A DNA stretch of 64,000 bases, from the NCBI GenBank assembly GCA_963920705.1, contig OY987227.1, forward strand, positions 7,667,602 through 7,731,601. Reading direction: 5' to 3'. Below are positions 1-10,084 of the stretch, one piece after another (the stretch's first letter is position 1; each line of letters starts with the position of its first letter). The position numbers and the translations under genes were made by a program. The stretch is from Odiellus spinosus (lineage: Eukaryota > Arthropoda > Arachnida > Opiliones > Phalangiidae). Under the pieces are notes generated by a model that saw nothing but the letters and a program-made list of their open reading frames with translations, did not search any database and was not told where the DNA came from.

Positions 1-1740
1 CGATAAATACACCCCCTGTAAGAACGAACGAACGATAAATACACCCCCTGTAAGAACGAACGAACGATAAATACACCCCCTGTAAGAACGAACGAACGAT
101 AAATACACCCCCTGTAAGAACGAAAGAACGATAAATACAAACCCCTGTAAAAACGAACGAACGATAAATACACCCCCTGTAAAAACAAACGAACGACAAA
201 TACACCCCCTGTAAGAACGAACGAACGATAAAAACACCCATTGTAAGAACGAACGAACGATAAATACACCCCCTGTAAGAACGAACGAACGATAAATACA
301 CCCCATGTAAGAACGAACGAACGATAAATACACCCCCTGTAAGAACGAACGAACGATAAATACACCCCCTGTAAGAACGAACGAACGATAAATGCACCCC
401 CCGTAAGAACGAACGAACGATAAATGCACCCCCCGTAAGAACGAACGAACGATAAATGCACCCCCCGTAAGAACGAACGAACGATAAATGCACCCCCTGT
501 AAAAACGAACGAACGATAAATACACCCCCTGTAAAAACGAACGAACGATAAATACACCCCCTGTAAAAACGAACGAACGATTACACCCCCTGTAAAAACG
601 AACGAACGATAAATACACCCCCTGTTAAAACGAACGAACGATAAATACACCCCCTGTAAAAACGAGCGAACGATAAATACACCCCCTGTAAAAACGAACG
701 AACGATAAATACACCCCCTGTAAGAACGAACGAGCGATAAATACACCCCCTGTAAGAACGAACGAACGATAAATACACCCCCTGTAAAAACGAACGAACG
801 ATAAATACACCCCCTGTAAAAACGAACGAACGATAAATACACCCCCTGTAAAAACGAACGAACGTAAATACACCTCCTGTAAAACGAACGAACGATAAAT
901 ACACCCCCTGTAAAAACGAACGAACGATAAATACACCCCCTTTAAGAACGAACGAACGATAAATACACCCCCTGTAAGAACGAACGAACGATAAATACAC
1001 CCCCTGTAAGAACGAACGAACGATAAATGCACCCCCTGTAAGAACGAACGAACGATAAATGCACCACCTGTAAGAACGAACGAACGATAAATGCACCCCC
1101 TGTAAAAACGAACGAACGATAAATACACCCCCTGTAAAAACGAACGAACGATAAATACACCCCCTGTAAAAACGAACTAACGATAAATACACCCCCTGTA
1201 AAAACGAACGAACGATAAACACACCCCCTGTAAAAACAAACGAACGATAAATACACCCCCTGTTAAAACGAACGAACGATAAATACACCTCCTGTAAAAA
1301 CGAACGAACGATAAATACACCCCCTGTAAGAACGAACGAACGATAAATACACCCCCTGTAAGAACGAACGAACGATAAATACACCCCCTGTAAGAACGAA
1401 CGAACGATCAATACACCCACTGTAAGAACGAACGAACGATAAATACACCCCCTGTAAAAACGAACGAACGATAAATACACCCCCTGTAAGAACGAACGAA
1501 CGATAAATACACCCCCTGTAAGAAAGAACGAACGATAAATACACCCCCTGTAAGAACGAACGAACGTAAATACACCCCCTGTAAGAACGACCGAACGACA
1601 AATACACCCCTTGTAAGAACGAACGAACGATAAATACACCCCCTGTAAGAACGAACGAACGATAAATACACCCCCTGTAAGAACGAACGAACGATAAATA
1701 CACCCCCTGTAAGAACGAACGAACGATAAATACACCCCCT

Positions 1741-2360
1741 GTAAGAACGAACGAACGATAAATGCACCCCCTGTAAGAACGAACGAACAATAAATTCACC
1801 CCCTGTAAGAACGAACGAACGATAAATGCACCCCCTGTAAAAACGAACGAACGATAAATACACCCCCTGTAAAAACGAACGAACGATAAATACACCCCCT
1901 GTAAAAACGAACGAACGATAAATACACCCCCTGTAAAAACGAACGAACGATAAACACACCCCCTGTAAAAACGAACGAACGATAAATACACCCCCTGTTA
2001 AAACGAACGAACGATAAATACACCCCCTGTAAAAACGAACGAACGATAAATACACCCCCTGTAAAAACGAACGAACGATAAATACACCCCCTGTAAAAAC
2101 GAACGAACGATAAATGCACCCCCTGTAAGAACGAACGAACAATAAATTCACCCCCTGTAAGAACGAACGAACGATAAATGCACCCCCTGTAAAAACGAAC
2201 GAACGATAAATACACCCCCTGTAAAAACGAACGAACGATAAATACACCCCCTGTAAAAACGAACGAACGATAAATACACCCCCTGTAAAAACGAACGAAC
2301 GATAAACACACCCCCTGTAAAAACGAACGAACGATAAATACACCCCCTGTTAAAACGAAC
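1741..2360. repeat. 352-bp higher-order repeat in the 32-bp satellite
   Basis: The rare variant CAATAAATTC occurs at 1788 and again at 2140, and the variant GTTAAAAC at 1997 and 2349. Both spacings are 352 bp, which is 11 units of 32 bp. Variants between them also match in order. An 11-unit block was therefore tandemly duplicated after its monomers had diverged. Confidence 0.85.
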
Positions 2361-2639
2361 GAACGATAAATACACCCCCTGTAAGAACGAACGAACGATA
2401 AATACACCCCCTGTAAGAACGAACGAACGATAAATACACCCCCTGTAAAAACGAACGAACGATAAATACACCCCCTGTAAAAACGAACGAACGATAAATA
2501 CACCCCCTGTAAAAACGAACGAACGATAAATACACCCCCTGTAAGAACGAACGAACGAACGATAAATACACCCCCTGTAAGAACGAACGAACGATAAATA
2601 CACCCCCTGTAAGAACGAACGAACGATAAATACACCCCC

Positions 2640-3160
2640 TGTAAGAATGAACGAACGATAAATACACCCCCTGTAAGAACGAACGATAAATGCACCCCCT
2701 GTAAGAACGAACGAACGATAAATACACCTCCTGTAAGAACGAACGAACGATAAATACACCCCGTGTAAGAATGAACGAACGATAAATACACCCCCTGTAA
2801 GAACGAACGATAAATGCACCCCCTGTAAGAACGAACGAACGATAAATACACCCCCTGTAAGAACGAACGAACGATAAATACACCCCCTGTAAGAATGAAT
2901 GAACGATAAATACACCCCCTGTAAGAACGAACGATAAATGCACCCCCTGTAAGAACGAACGAACGATAAATACACCTCCTGTAAGAAAGAACGAACGATA
3001 AATACACCCCCTGTAAGAACGAACGATAAATGCACCCCCTGTAAGAACGAACGATAAATGCACCCCCTGTAAGAACGAACGAACGATAAATACACCTCCT
3101 GTAAGAACGAACGAACGATAAATACACCCCGTGTAAGAATGAACGAACGATAAATACACC
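2640..3160. repeat. 124-bp higher-order repeat with 28-bp short units
   Basis: The variant GTAAGAATGAA recurs with GAATG at 2645, 2769 and 2893, spaced 124 bp apart. This equals four units less 4 bp, because each block holds one shortened 28-bp unit with a TGCACC core. Further less regular copies, including CACCTCCTGT and CACCCCGTGT variants, continue to about 3160. Confidence 0.75.
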
Positions 3161-3289
3161 CCCTGTAAAAACGAACGAACAATACACCCCCTGTAAAAAC
3201 GAACGAACTATAATTACACCCCGTGTAAAAACGAACGAACGATAAATACACCCCCTGTAAGAACGAACGAACGATAAATACACCCCCTA

Positions 3290-4820
3290 TAAGAACGAAC
3301 GAACGATAAATACACCCCCTGTAAGAACGAACGAACGATAAATACACCCCCTGTAAGAACGAACGAACGATAAATACACCCCCTGTAAAAACGAACGAAC
3401 GATAAATACACCCCCTGTAAGAACGAACGAACGAACGATAAATACACCCCCTGTAAGAACGAACGAACGATAAATACACCCCCTGTAAGAACGAACGAAC
3501 GATAAATACACCCCCTGTAAAAACGAACGAACGATAAATACACCCCCTGTAAAAACGCACGAACGATAAATACACCCCCTGTAAAAACGAACGAACGATA
3601 AATACACCCCCTGTAAGAACGAACGAACGATAAATACACCCCCTGTAAGAACGAACGAACGATAAATACACCACCTGTAAAAACGACCGAACGATAAATA
3701 CACACCCTGTAAAATCGAACGAACGATAAATACACCCCCTGTAAGAACGAACGAACGATAAATACACCCCCTGTAAGAACGAACGAACGATAAATACACC
3801 CCCTGTAAGAACGAACGAACGATAAATACACCCCCTGTAAGAACGAACGAACGATAAATACACCCCCTGTAAGAACGAACGAACGATAAATACACCCCCT
3901 GTAAGAACTAACGAACGATAAATACACCCCCTGTAAGAACGAACGAACGATAAATACACCCCCTGTAAAAACGAACGAACGAACGATAAATACACCCCCT
4001 GTAAGAACGAACGAACGATAAATACACCCCCTGTAAGAACGAACGAACGATAAATACACCCCCTGTAAAAACGAACGAACGATAAATACACCCCCTGTAA
4101 AAACGCACGAACGATAAATACACCCCCTGTAAAAACGAACGAACGATAAATACACCCCCTGTAAGAACGAACGAACGATAAATACACCCCCTGTAAGAAC
4201 GAACGAACGATAAATACACCCCCTGTAAAAACGAACGAACGATAAATACACCCCCTGTAAGAACGAACGAACGAACGATAAATACACCCCCTGTAAGAAC
4301 GAACGAACGATAAATACACCCCCTGTAAGAACGAACGAACGATAAATACACCCCCTGTAAAAACGAACGAACGATAAATACACCCCCTGTAAAAACGCAC
4401 GAACGATAAATACACCCCCTGTAAAAACGAACGAACGATAAATACACCCCCTGTAAGAACGAACGAACGATAAATACACCCCCTGTAAGAACGAACGAAC
4501 GATAAATACACCACCTGTAAAAACGACCGAACGATAAATACACACCCTGTAAAATCGAACGAACGATAAATACACCCCCTGTAAGAACGAACGAACGATA
4601 AATACACCCCCTGTAAGAACGAACGAACGATAAATACACCCCCTGTAAGAACGAACGAACGATAAATACACCCCCTGTAAGAACGAACGAACGATAAATA
4701 CACCCCCTGTAAGAACGAACGAACGATAAATACACCCCCTGTAAGAACTAACGAACGATAAATACACCCCCTGTAAGAACGAACGAACGATAAATACACC
4801 CCCTGTAAAAACGAACGAAC
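3290..4820. repeat. 840-bp segmental duplication in the 32-bp satellite
   Basis: About 690 bp from 3290-3980 is repeated at 4130-4820 with an offset of exactly 840 bp. Private variants shared by both copies include GCACGAACG (3557 and 4397), CCACCTGTAA (3671 and 4511), AAAATCGAAC (3711 and 4551) and GAACTAACG (3905 and 4745). The offset is 26 units plus 8 bp, explained by two extra GAAC tetramers in the block. A partial third copy of the GCACGAACG marker sits at 4105, which points to repeated unequal exchange. Confidence 0.85.
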
Positions 4821-5335
4821 GATAAATACACCCGCTGTAAAAACGAACGAATGATAAATACACCCCCTGTAAAAACGAACGAACGATAAATACACCCCCT
4901 GTAAAAACGAACGAACGATAAATACACCCCCTGTAAAAACGAACGAACGATAAATACACCCCCTGTAAAAACGAACGAACGATAAATACACCCCCTGTAA
5001 AAACGAACGAACGATAATTACACCCCTTGTAAAAACGAACGAACGATAAATACACCCCTTGTAAGAACGAACGAACGATAAATACACCCCCTGTAAGAAC
5101 GAACGAACGATAAATACACCCCCTGTAAGAACGAACGAACGATAAATACACCCCCTGTAAGAACGAACGAACGATAAATACACCCCCTGTAAAAACGAAC
5201 GAACGATAAATACACCCCCTGTAAGAACGAACGAACGAACGATAAATACACCCCCTGTAAGAACGAACGAACGATAAATACACCCCCTGTAAGAACGAAC
5301 GAACGATAAATACACCCCCTGTAAGAACGAACGAT

Positions 5336-5584
5336 CGTTAAGTATAACTCCTGTAAAAATGAATGAACACCCCCTGTAAAAAAAATAAATAATAATTACA
5401 CCCCCTGTAAAAAAAATAATAAATACACCCCCTGTAAAAAAAATTATAAATACACCCCCTGTAAAAAAATAAATAATAAATACACCCCCTGTAAAAAAAA
5501 TAAATAATAAATACACCTCCTGTAAAAAAAATAAATAATAAATACACCCCCTGTAAAATAAATAATCAAAAATTTAACAAGGGG
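5336..5584. repeat. Degraded satellite transition zone
   Basis: The GAACGAAC part of the 32-bp unit is replaced by A-rich AAAAAAATAAATAA sequence while the ATAAATACACCCCCTGTAA core persists for about seven copies. The final stretch (5543-5584) runs from the core into AATAATCAAAAATTTAACAA and GGGGCACCCC. This is the reverse complement of the spacers found at 6735, 7485 and 8490. It links the 32-bp and 22-bp satellites. Confidence 0.85.
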
Positions 5585-6738
5585 CACCCCTTTTCTGAAA
5601 ATAAAACACCCCTTTTCTGAAAATAAAACACCCCTTTTCTGAAAATAAAACACCCCTTTTCTGAAAATAAAACACCCCTTTTTTGAAAATAAAACACCCC
5701 TTTTTTGAAAATAAAACACCCCTTTTTTGAAAATAAAACACCCCTTTTTTGAAAAGAAAACACCCCTTTTTTGAAAAGAAAACACCCCTTTTTTGAAAAT
5801 AAAACACCCCTTTTTTTAAAATAAAACACCCCTTTTTTTAAAATAAAACACCCCTTTTTTGAAATTAAAACACCCCTTTTTTGAAAATAAAACACTCCTT
5901 TTTTGAAAATAAAACACCCCTTTTTTTGGAAATAAAACACCCCTTTTTTGGAAAATTAAACACCCCTTTTTTGGAAAATTAAACACCCCTTTTTGGAAAA
6001 TAAAACACCCCTTTTTTGAAAATAATACACCCCTTTTTTGAAAATAATACACCCTTTTTTGAAAATGAACCACCCCTTTTTTAAAAATGAACCACCCCTT
6101 TTTTGAAAATAAAACACCCCTTTTTTGAAAATAAAACACCCCTTTTCTGAAAATAAAACACCCCTTTTTTGAAAATAAAACACCCCTTTTTTGAAAATAA
6201 AACACCCCTTTTTTGAAAATAAAACACTCCTTTTTTGAAAATGAAACACTCCTTTTTTGAAAATAAAACGTCCCTTTTTTGGAAAATAAAACGTCCCTTT
6301 TTTGGAAAATAAAACACCCCTTTTTTGAAAATAAAACACCCCTTTTTTGAAAATAAAACACCCCTTTTTTGAAAATAAAACACCCCTTTTTTGAAAATAA
6401 AACACCCCTTTTTTGAAAATAAAACGTCCCTTTTTTGAAAATAAAACACCTCTTTTTGGAAAATAAAACACCCATTTTTTAGAAAATAAAACACCCTTTT
6501 TTGAAAATGAACCACCCCTTTTTTTGAAAATAAACCACCCCTTTTTTTGAAAATAAACCACCCCTTTTTTGAATATAAAACACCCCTATTTTGAATATAA
6601 AACACCCCTTTTTTGAATATAAAACACCCCTTTTTTGAATATAAAACACCCCTTTTTTGAAAATTAAACACCCCTTTTTTGAAAATATAACACCCCTTTA
6701 TGAAAATAAAACACCCCTTTATGAAAATAAAACAGCCC
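5585..6738. repeat. 22-bp satellite array 1 (about 53 copies)
   Basis: The unit is CACCCCTTTTTTGAAAATAAAA with 20-23 bp length variants caused by T-run and A-run changes. Subtypes are ordered along the array: TTTTCTG at the left, GAAAAGAAAAC and AAATTAAAC blocks further in, then GAATATAAAAC near 6570-6660. Open minus-strand frames across this array follow from period and composition. The first array is bracketed by inverted spacer copies at 5543-5584 and 6735-6775. Confidence 0.95.
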
Positions 6739-6945
6739 TTGTATAATTTTTGATTATTTATTTACAGGGGGTGTATTTATTTTTTTTTACAGGAGGTACC
6801 ACTTTTAAAAATTTTGATTATTTACAGGGGGTGTATTTTTTTTTTTTTTTTTTTTTTTTACAAGGGGTACCCCCTGTAAAATTTTTGATTATTTATTTTA
6901 CAAGGGGTGTATTTATTTTTTTTAAAAGGGTAGCCCTTTTTTGGA
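6735..6945 (+). repeat. Hairpin spacer, about three degenerate copies
   Basis: The module reads CCCTTGTATAATTTTTGATT, then ATTTATTTACAGGGGGTGTA, a T-run and ACAAGGGGTACC. It repeats with starts near 6738, 6800 and 6878. The second copy has a run of about 25 T (6836-6859). Its ends are complementary, so each module can fold on itself. Its CAGGGGGTGTATTTA core is the reverse complement of the 32-bp satellite core. Confidence 0.85.
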
Positions 6946-7488
6946 AAATAAAACACCTCTTTTTGGAAAATAAAACACCCCTTTTTTGAAAATAAAACAC
7001 TCCTTTTTTGAAAATAAAACGTCCCTTTTTTGAAAATAAAACACCTCTTTTTGGAAAATAAAACACCCATTTTTTAGAAAATAAAACACCCTTTTTTGAA
7101 AATGAACCACCCCTTTTTTTGAAAATAAACCACCCTTTTTTTGAAAATGAACCACCCCTTTTTTTGAATATAAAACACCCCTTTTTTGAATATAAAACAC
7201 CCCTTTTTTGAATATAAAACACCCCTTTTTGAATATAAAACACCCCTTTTTTGAATATAAAACACCCCTTTTTTTAATATAAAACACCCCTTTTTTGAAA
7301 ATTAAACACCCCTTTTTTTGAAAATTAAACACCCCTTTTTTGAAAATAAAACACCCCTTTTTTGAAAATAAAACACCCTTTTTTGAAAATAAAACACCCC
7401 TTTTTTGAAAATAAAACACCCCTTTTTTAAAATAAAACACCCTTTTTTTGAAAATATAACACCCCTTTATGAAAATAAAACACCCCTT
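6945..7488. repeat. 22-bp satellite array 2 (about 25 copies)
   Basis: Same unit as array 1. The variant order around 7021-7120 (GTCCC, CACCTCTTTTTGG, CACCCATTTTTTAG, GAAAATGAACCACC) copies the order at 6425-6545, an offset of 596 bp. Both arrays end in GAAAATATAACACCCC, then CTTTATG, then the spacer. Array 2 plus its spacer is therefore a duplicate of the right half of array 1, with later local length change. Confidence 0.93.
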
Positions 7489-7636
7489 GTATAATTTTTG
7501 ATTATTTATTTTACAGGGGGTGTATTTATTTATTTTTTACAAGAGGTACCACTTTTAAAAATTTTGATTATTTATTTAACAAGGGGTGTATTTATTTTTT
7601 TTACAAGGGTAGCCCTTTTTGGAAAATTTAACACCC
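7485..7636 (+). repeat. Hairpin spacer, two copies
   Basis: Two copies of the spacer module (from about 7485 and 7547), with GATTATTTATTTTACAGGGG and CAAGAGGTACC or CAAGGGTAGCCC ends. They separate the 22-bp array from the 18-bp array. The order matches the spacer at 6735-6945, minus one module. Confidence 0.83.
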
Positions 7637-7639
7637 CTT

Positions 7640-8456
7640 TTTTGAAAATAAAATACCCTTTGAAAATAAAATACCCTTTGAAAATAAAATACCCTTTGAA
7701 AATAAAATACCCTTTGAAAATAAAATACCCTTTGAAAATAAAATACCCTTTGAAAATAAAATACCCTTTGAAAATAAAATACCCTTTGAAAATAAAATAC
7801 CCTTTGAAAATAAAATACCCTTTGAAAATAAAATACCCTTTGAAAATAAAATACCCTTTGAAAATAAAATACCCTTTGAAAATAAAATACCCTTTGAAAA
7901 TAAAATACCCTTTGAAAATAAAATACCCTTTGAAAATAAAATACCCTTTGAAAATAAAATACCCTTTGAAAATAAAATACCCTTTGAAAATAAGATACCC
8001 TTTGAAAATAAGATACCCTTTGAAAATAAAATACCCTTTGAAAATAAAATACCCTTTGAAAATAAAATACCCTTTGAAAATAAAATACCCTTTGAAAATA
8101 AAATACCCTTTGAAAATAAAATACCCTTTGAAAATAAAATACCCTTTGAAAATAAAATACCCTTTGAAAATAAAATACCCTTTGAAAATAAAATACCCTT
8201 TGAAAATAAAATACCCTTTGAAAATAAAATACCCTTTGAAAATAAAATACCCTTTGAAAATAAAATACCCTTTGAAAATAAAATACCCTTTGAAAATAAA
8301 ATACCCTTTGAAAATAAAATACCCTTTGAAAATAAAATACCCTTTGAAAATAAAATACCCTTTGAAAATAAAATACCCTTTGAAAATAAAATACCCTTTG
8401 AAAATAAAATACCCTTTGAAAATAAAATACCCTTTGAAAATAAAATACCCTTTAGT
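7640..8456. repeat. 18-bp satellite array (45 copies)
   Basis: The unit is ACCCTTTGAAAATAAAAT. The first CCC of the unit is at 7656 and the last at 8448, exactly 44 periods of 18 bp with no net indel. Only two single-base variants stand out, AAGATACCC near 7993 and 8011. The unit looks like the 22-bp unit with about 4 bp lost from the C/T run. The plus-strand frame reads as a KIKYPL hexapeptide repeat only because 18 is a multiple of 3. This is the most homogeneous array of the complex and so probably the youngest expansion. Confidence 0.97.
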
Positions 8457-8695
8457 TTAAAGGGGGTGTATTTATTTTTTTTACAAGGGGTACCCCTTGT
8501 AAAATTTTTGATTATTTATTTTACAGGGGGTGTATTTATTTTTTTACAAGGGGTACTCCATGTAAAATTTTTGATTATTTAGTTTAAAGGGGGTGTATTT
8601 ATTTTTTTTACAAGGGTACCCCTTGTAAAATGTTTGATTATTTATTTTACAGGGGGTGTATTTATTTATTTATTTTTTTACAAGGGGTACGCTTT
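8457..8695 (+). repeat. Hairpin spacer, three to four tandem modules
   Basis: Modules of about 69 bp contain TACCCCTTGTAAAATTTTTG, GATTATTTATTTTACAGGGG, GTGTATTTATTT and TTTACAAGGGGTAC. The copies join head to tail, so the end of one and the start of the next form palindromes. The one at 8479-8504 is a perfect 26-bp palindrome centred on a GGTACC KpnI site (half TTTTACAAGGGGT). The satellite complex ends here. Confidence 0.88.
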
Positions 8696-9075
8696 ATCCA
8701 GTTTACTTTCGTGATCAGTTTAATTTGAGATAAAAGGAGGCCAGCTTTATTCAACTCTGAACTATAAAGATGACGTTGACAATGTAGAGGTGAGTGTGCG
8801 AGACGACGCCTGAGAGTAAAAATGTCAAGAGTATTAAGTTTGTAGCGGGGAATTGGGTGGGCGGACGGTTGGGCGGATGGGTAGCTTTGTCCCTTCAATT
8901 TCCGGTGGAATTCCTATTGACTTTTCAATCGTTTTCCACCGCTCTCTATCTCTATCTTATATCTTTGCCTAACCAGTATTTATTCGTATGTTTCGGAAGT
9001 GGCAACGTTTAAATAGCTCCGATCTAGAACGTGGCTTGACCCTACAACTATAAACAACGTATACATATATAAAGG
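8696..9075. other. Single-copy sequence right of the satellite complex
   Basis: Composition changes abruptly to mixed sequence after the last spacer. It contains a G-rich stretch near 8846-8883 (TGGGTGGGCGGACGGTTGGG). Short open frames on both strands show no recognisable protein. No gene, RNA or repeat is supported. Confidence 0.5.
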
Positions 9076-9130
9076 TGGCTGGCGTTCATATAAGCATCCT
9101 CTAATGGCAAATAGTGCGGGCAAAAAGAAG
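9076..9130 (+). mobile_element. Fragment of MITE family C
   Basis: GGCTGGCGTTCATATAAGC, CCTCTAATGGCAAATAGT and GCGGGC match the left arm of the complete copy at 18426-18586 with several substitutions. The right arm is not clearly preserved; GACATCTAACGCCAC near 9167 may be a remnant. This is an old, decayed copy. Confidence 0.6.
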
Positions 9131-9827
9131 TAAATAAATATTATTATTTAAGCAAAATCAATCTTGACATCTAACGCCACTTCTAAAATCTTTTAACATA
9201 ATCTCTGGCCATGGTCTCTGAAGAACGTTGTACATTTTCTTGGCTCTCGTTCTTTGGAGTCCCTTTTGAATGGGGAAATAGAAGAAGGATTTAGACGATA
9301 TACTCACTCTTACACCCCCAACACCTCTCCTTTTTTCGTTTCATGCTCCTTGAAGGAAGCTTTTTGGGTGTTGGTTTGACGTGTTTATTTATATAAGGGG
9401 GGACCAAGGGACTGGAGAGAGGGAGGAAGCAACGGTCCACCTTGTCCTCTTGTCGAAAAACCTGTCACGAGACTTCACCCCGTATTCCAGGCAGCTTCAT
9501 CCGGAGTTTGCTTTACCTACGAATCTAACTCTAATAATATATATAAATTATACGTTAAGCCTTTTACGGGATGCAAAATCGTGGTGAAATAGAAATTTCT
9601 GATGTACAAGATGCCAAAACTGAGGTTTGCTTAATATAAATACAAATGGTTATATCTTAGATCGTAGGATTACACCATTGTTGTTAGATTATAAGTTTTA
9701 CAAATTTAGGAAACAAAATAGCTAATCGTAGTCGTACTAGGGTTACTGTCAATTACTGTTTTAAACGAAGCACGTACGCGGTGAACAAACACACATCCAC
9801 GAACAACGGACAAACATTTTAGTTCAT
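9131..9827. other. Single-copy sequence, nothing recognised
   Basis: Mixed AT-rich sequence. A purine-rich patch (GGGGGGACCAAGGGACTGG) lies near 9398-9416. Small open frames here have no recognisable domain. Confidence 0.4.
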
Positions 9828-10084
9828 TTTAGTTATCGGAATCGATTTAAACCGTTTCAAAACGTTTCGCTAGAGTCGTGTGAACGGGAAACCGTCTTTT
9901 CTCGTATCGATTTAATTATATTTCTCAAAACTGCTTCGGGCACCAATTTCGTACCGATAGATGAAGCTACAATAAATATATTTGCTTGAACACTCGACGC
10001 TTAAAACGGTTCCTGACGATTTGAATATCGGTTTGATTTTGCCGTTTCCAATCGATTAAGAAATGCTAGTGTGATAGTATAGCT
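9828..10084 (+). mobile_element. Decayed MITE, family F (old subtype)
   Basis: AATCGATTTAAACCGTTTCA, AAACGTTTCGC, TATTTCTCAAAACTGCTTCG and CACCAATTTCG align in order with the outer element at 47124-47553. The right end, GCTAGTGTGATAGTATAGCT, matches the family terminus GTAGTGTGAACGTAGCT. The left terminal repeat is lost. No coding content. Confidence 0.6.

Larger units (their letters stand above)
1..5340. repeat. 32-bp satellite array (about 167 copies)
   Basis: Head-to-tail copies of a 32-bp unit: a CGATAAATACACCCCCTGTA core followed by GAACGAACGAA-type sequence. The unit starts at 1, 33, 65 and so on. Main variants are GTAAGAACG versus GTAAAAACG, TACACC versus TGCACC, and gain or loss of one GAAC tetramer, giving 28- or 36-bp units (36-bp near 2550, 3430, 3980, 4270 and 5230; 28-bp near 2690, 2810 and 2935). 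The array enters the window already in progress at position 1, so its left end is unseen. All three minus-strand frames stay open for long stretches because the unit carries no stop in that orientation and 32 is not a multiple of 3, so three units cycle through 32 codons. Nothing suggests coding. Confidence 0.97.

Noticed and set aside
1-5340. Telomeric repeat
   Set aside because: The unit CACCCCCTGTAAGAAC is too long and unlike known animal telomere motifs such as TTAGG or TTAGGG, and it lies beside interior sequence.
581-5516. Minus-strand open frames of 200-1122 codons in the 32-bp array
   Set aside because: The unit has no stop in that orientation and its period of 32 rotates through all frames, so open frames arise in all three. 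Length follows from the repeat, not from selection.
5444-7440. Minus-strand FYFQKRGVLFSKKG-type frames in the 22-bp arrays
   Set aside because: Same reason: a stop-free repeat, length-variable units, overlapping frames in all phases.
7498-8460. 320-codon plus-strand frame of KIKYPL repeats
   Set aside because: Produced by an 18-bp repeat (multiple of 3). It runs through spacer sequence at both ends and has no recognisable protein context.
1-8695. CRISPR array
   Set aside because: Repeats are contiguous without unique spacers, the variable parts are themselves satellite variants, and the genome is eukaryotic in character.
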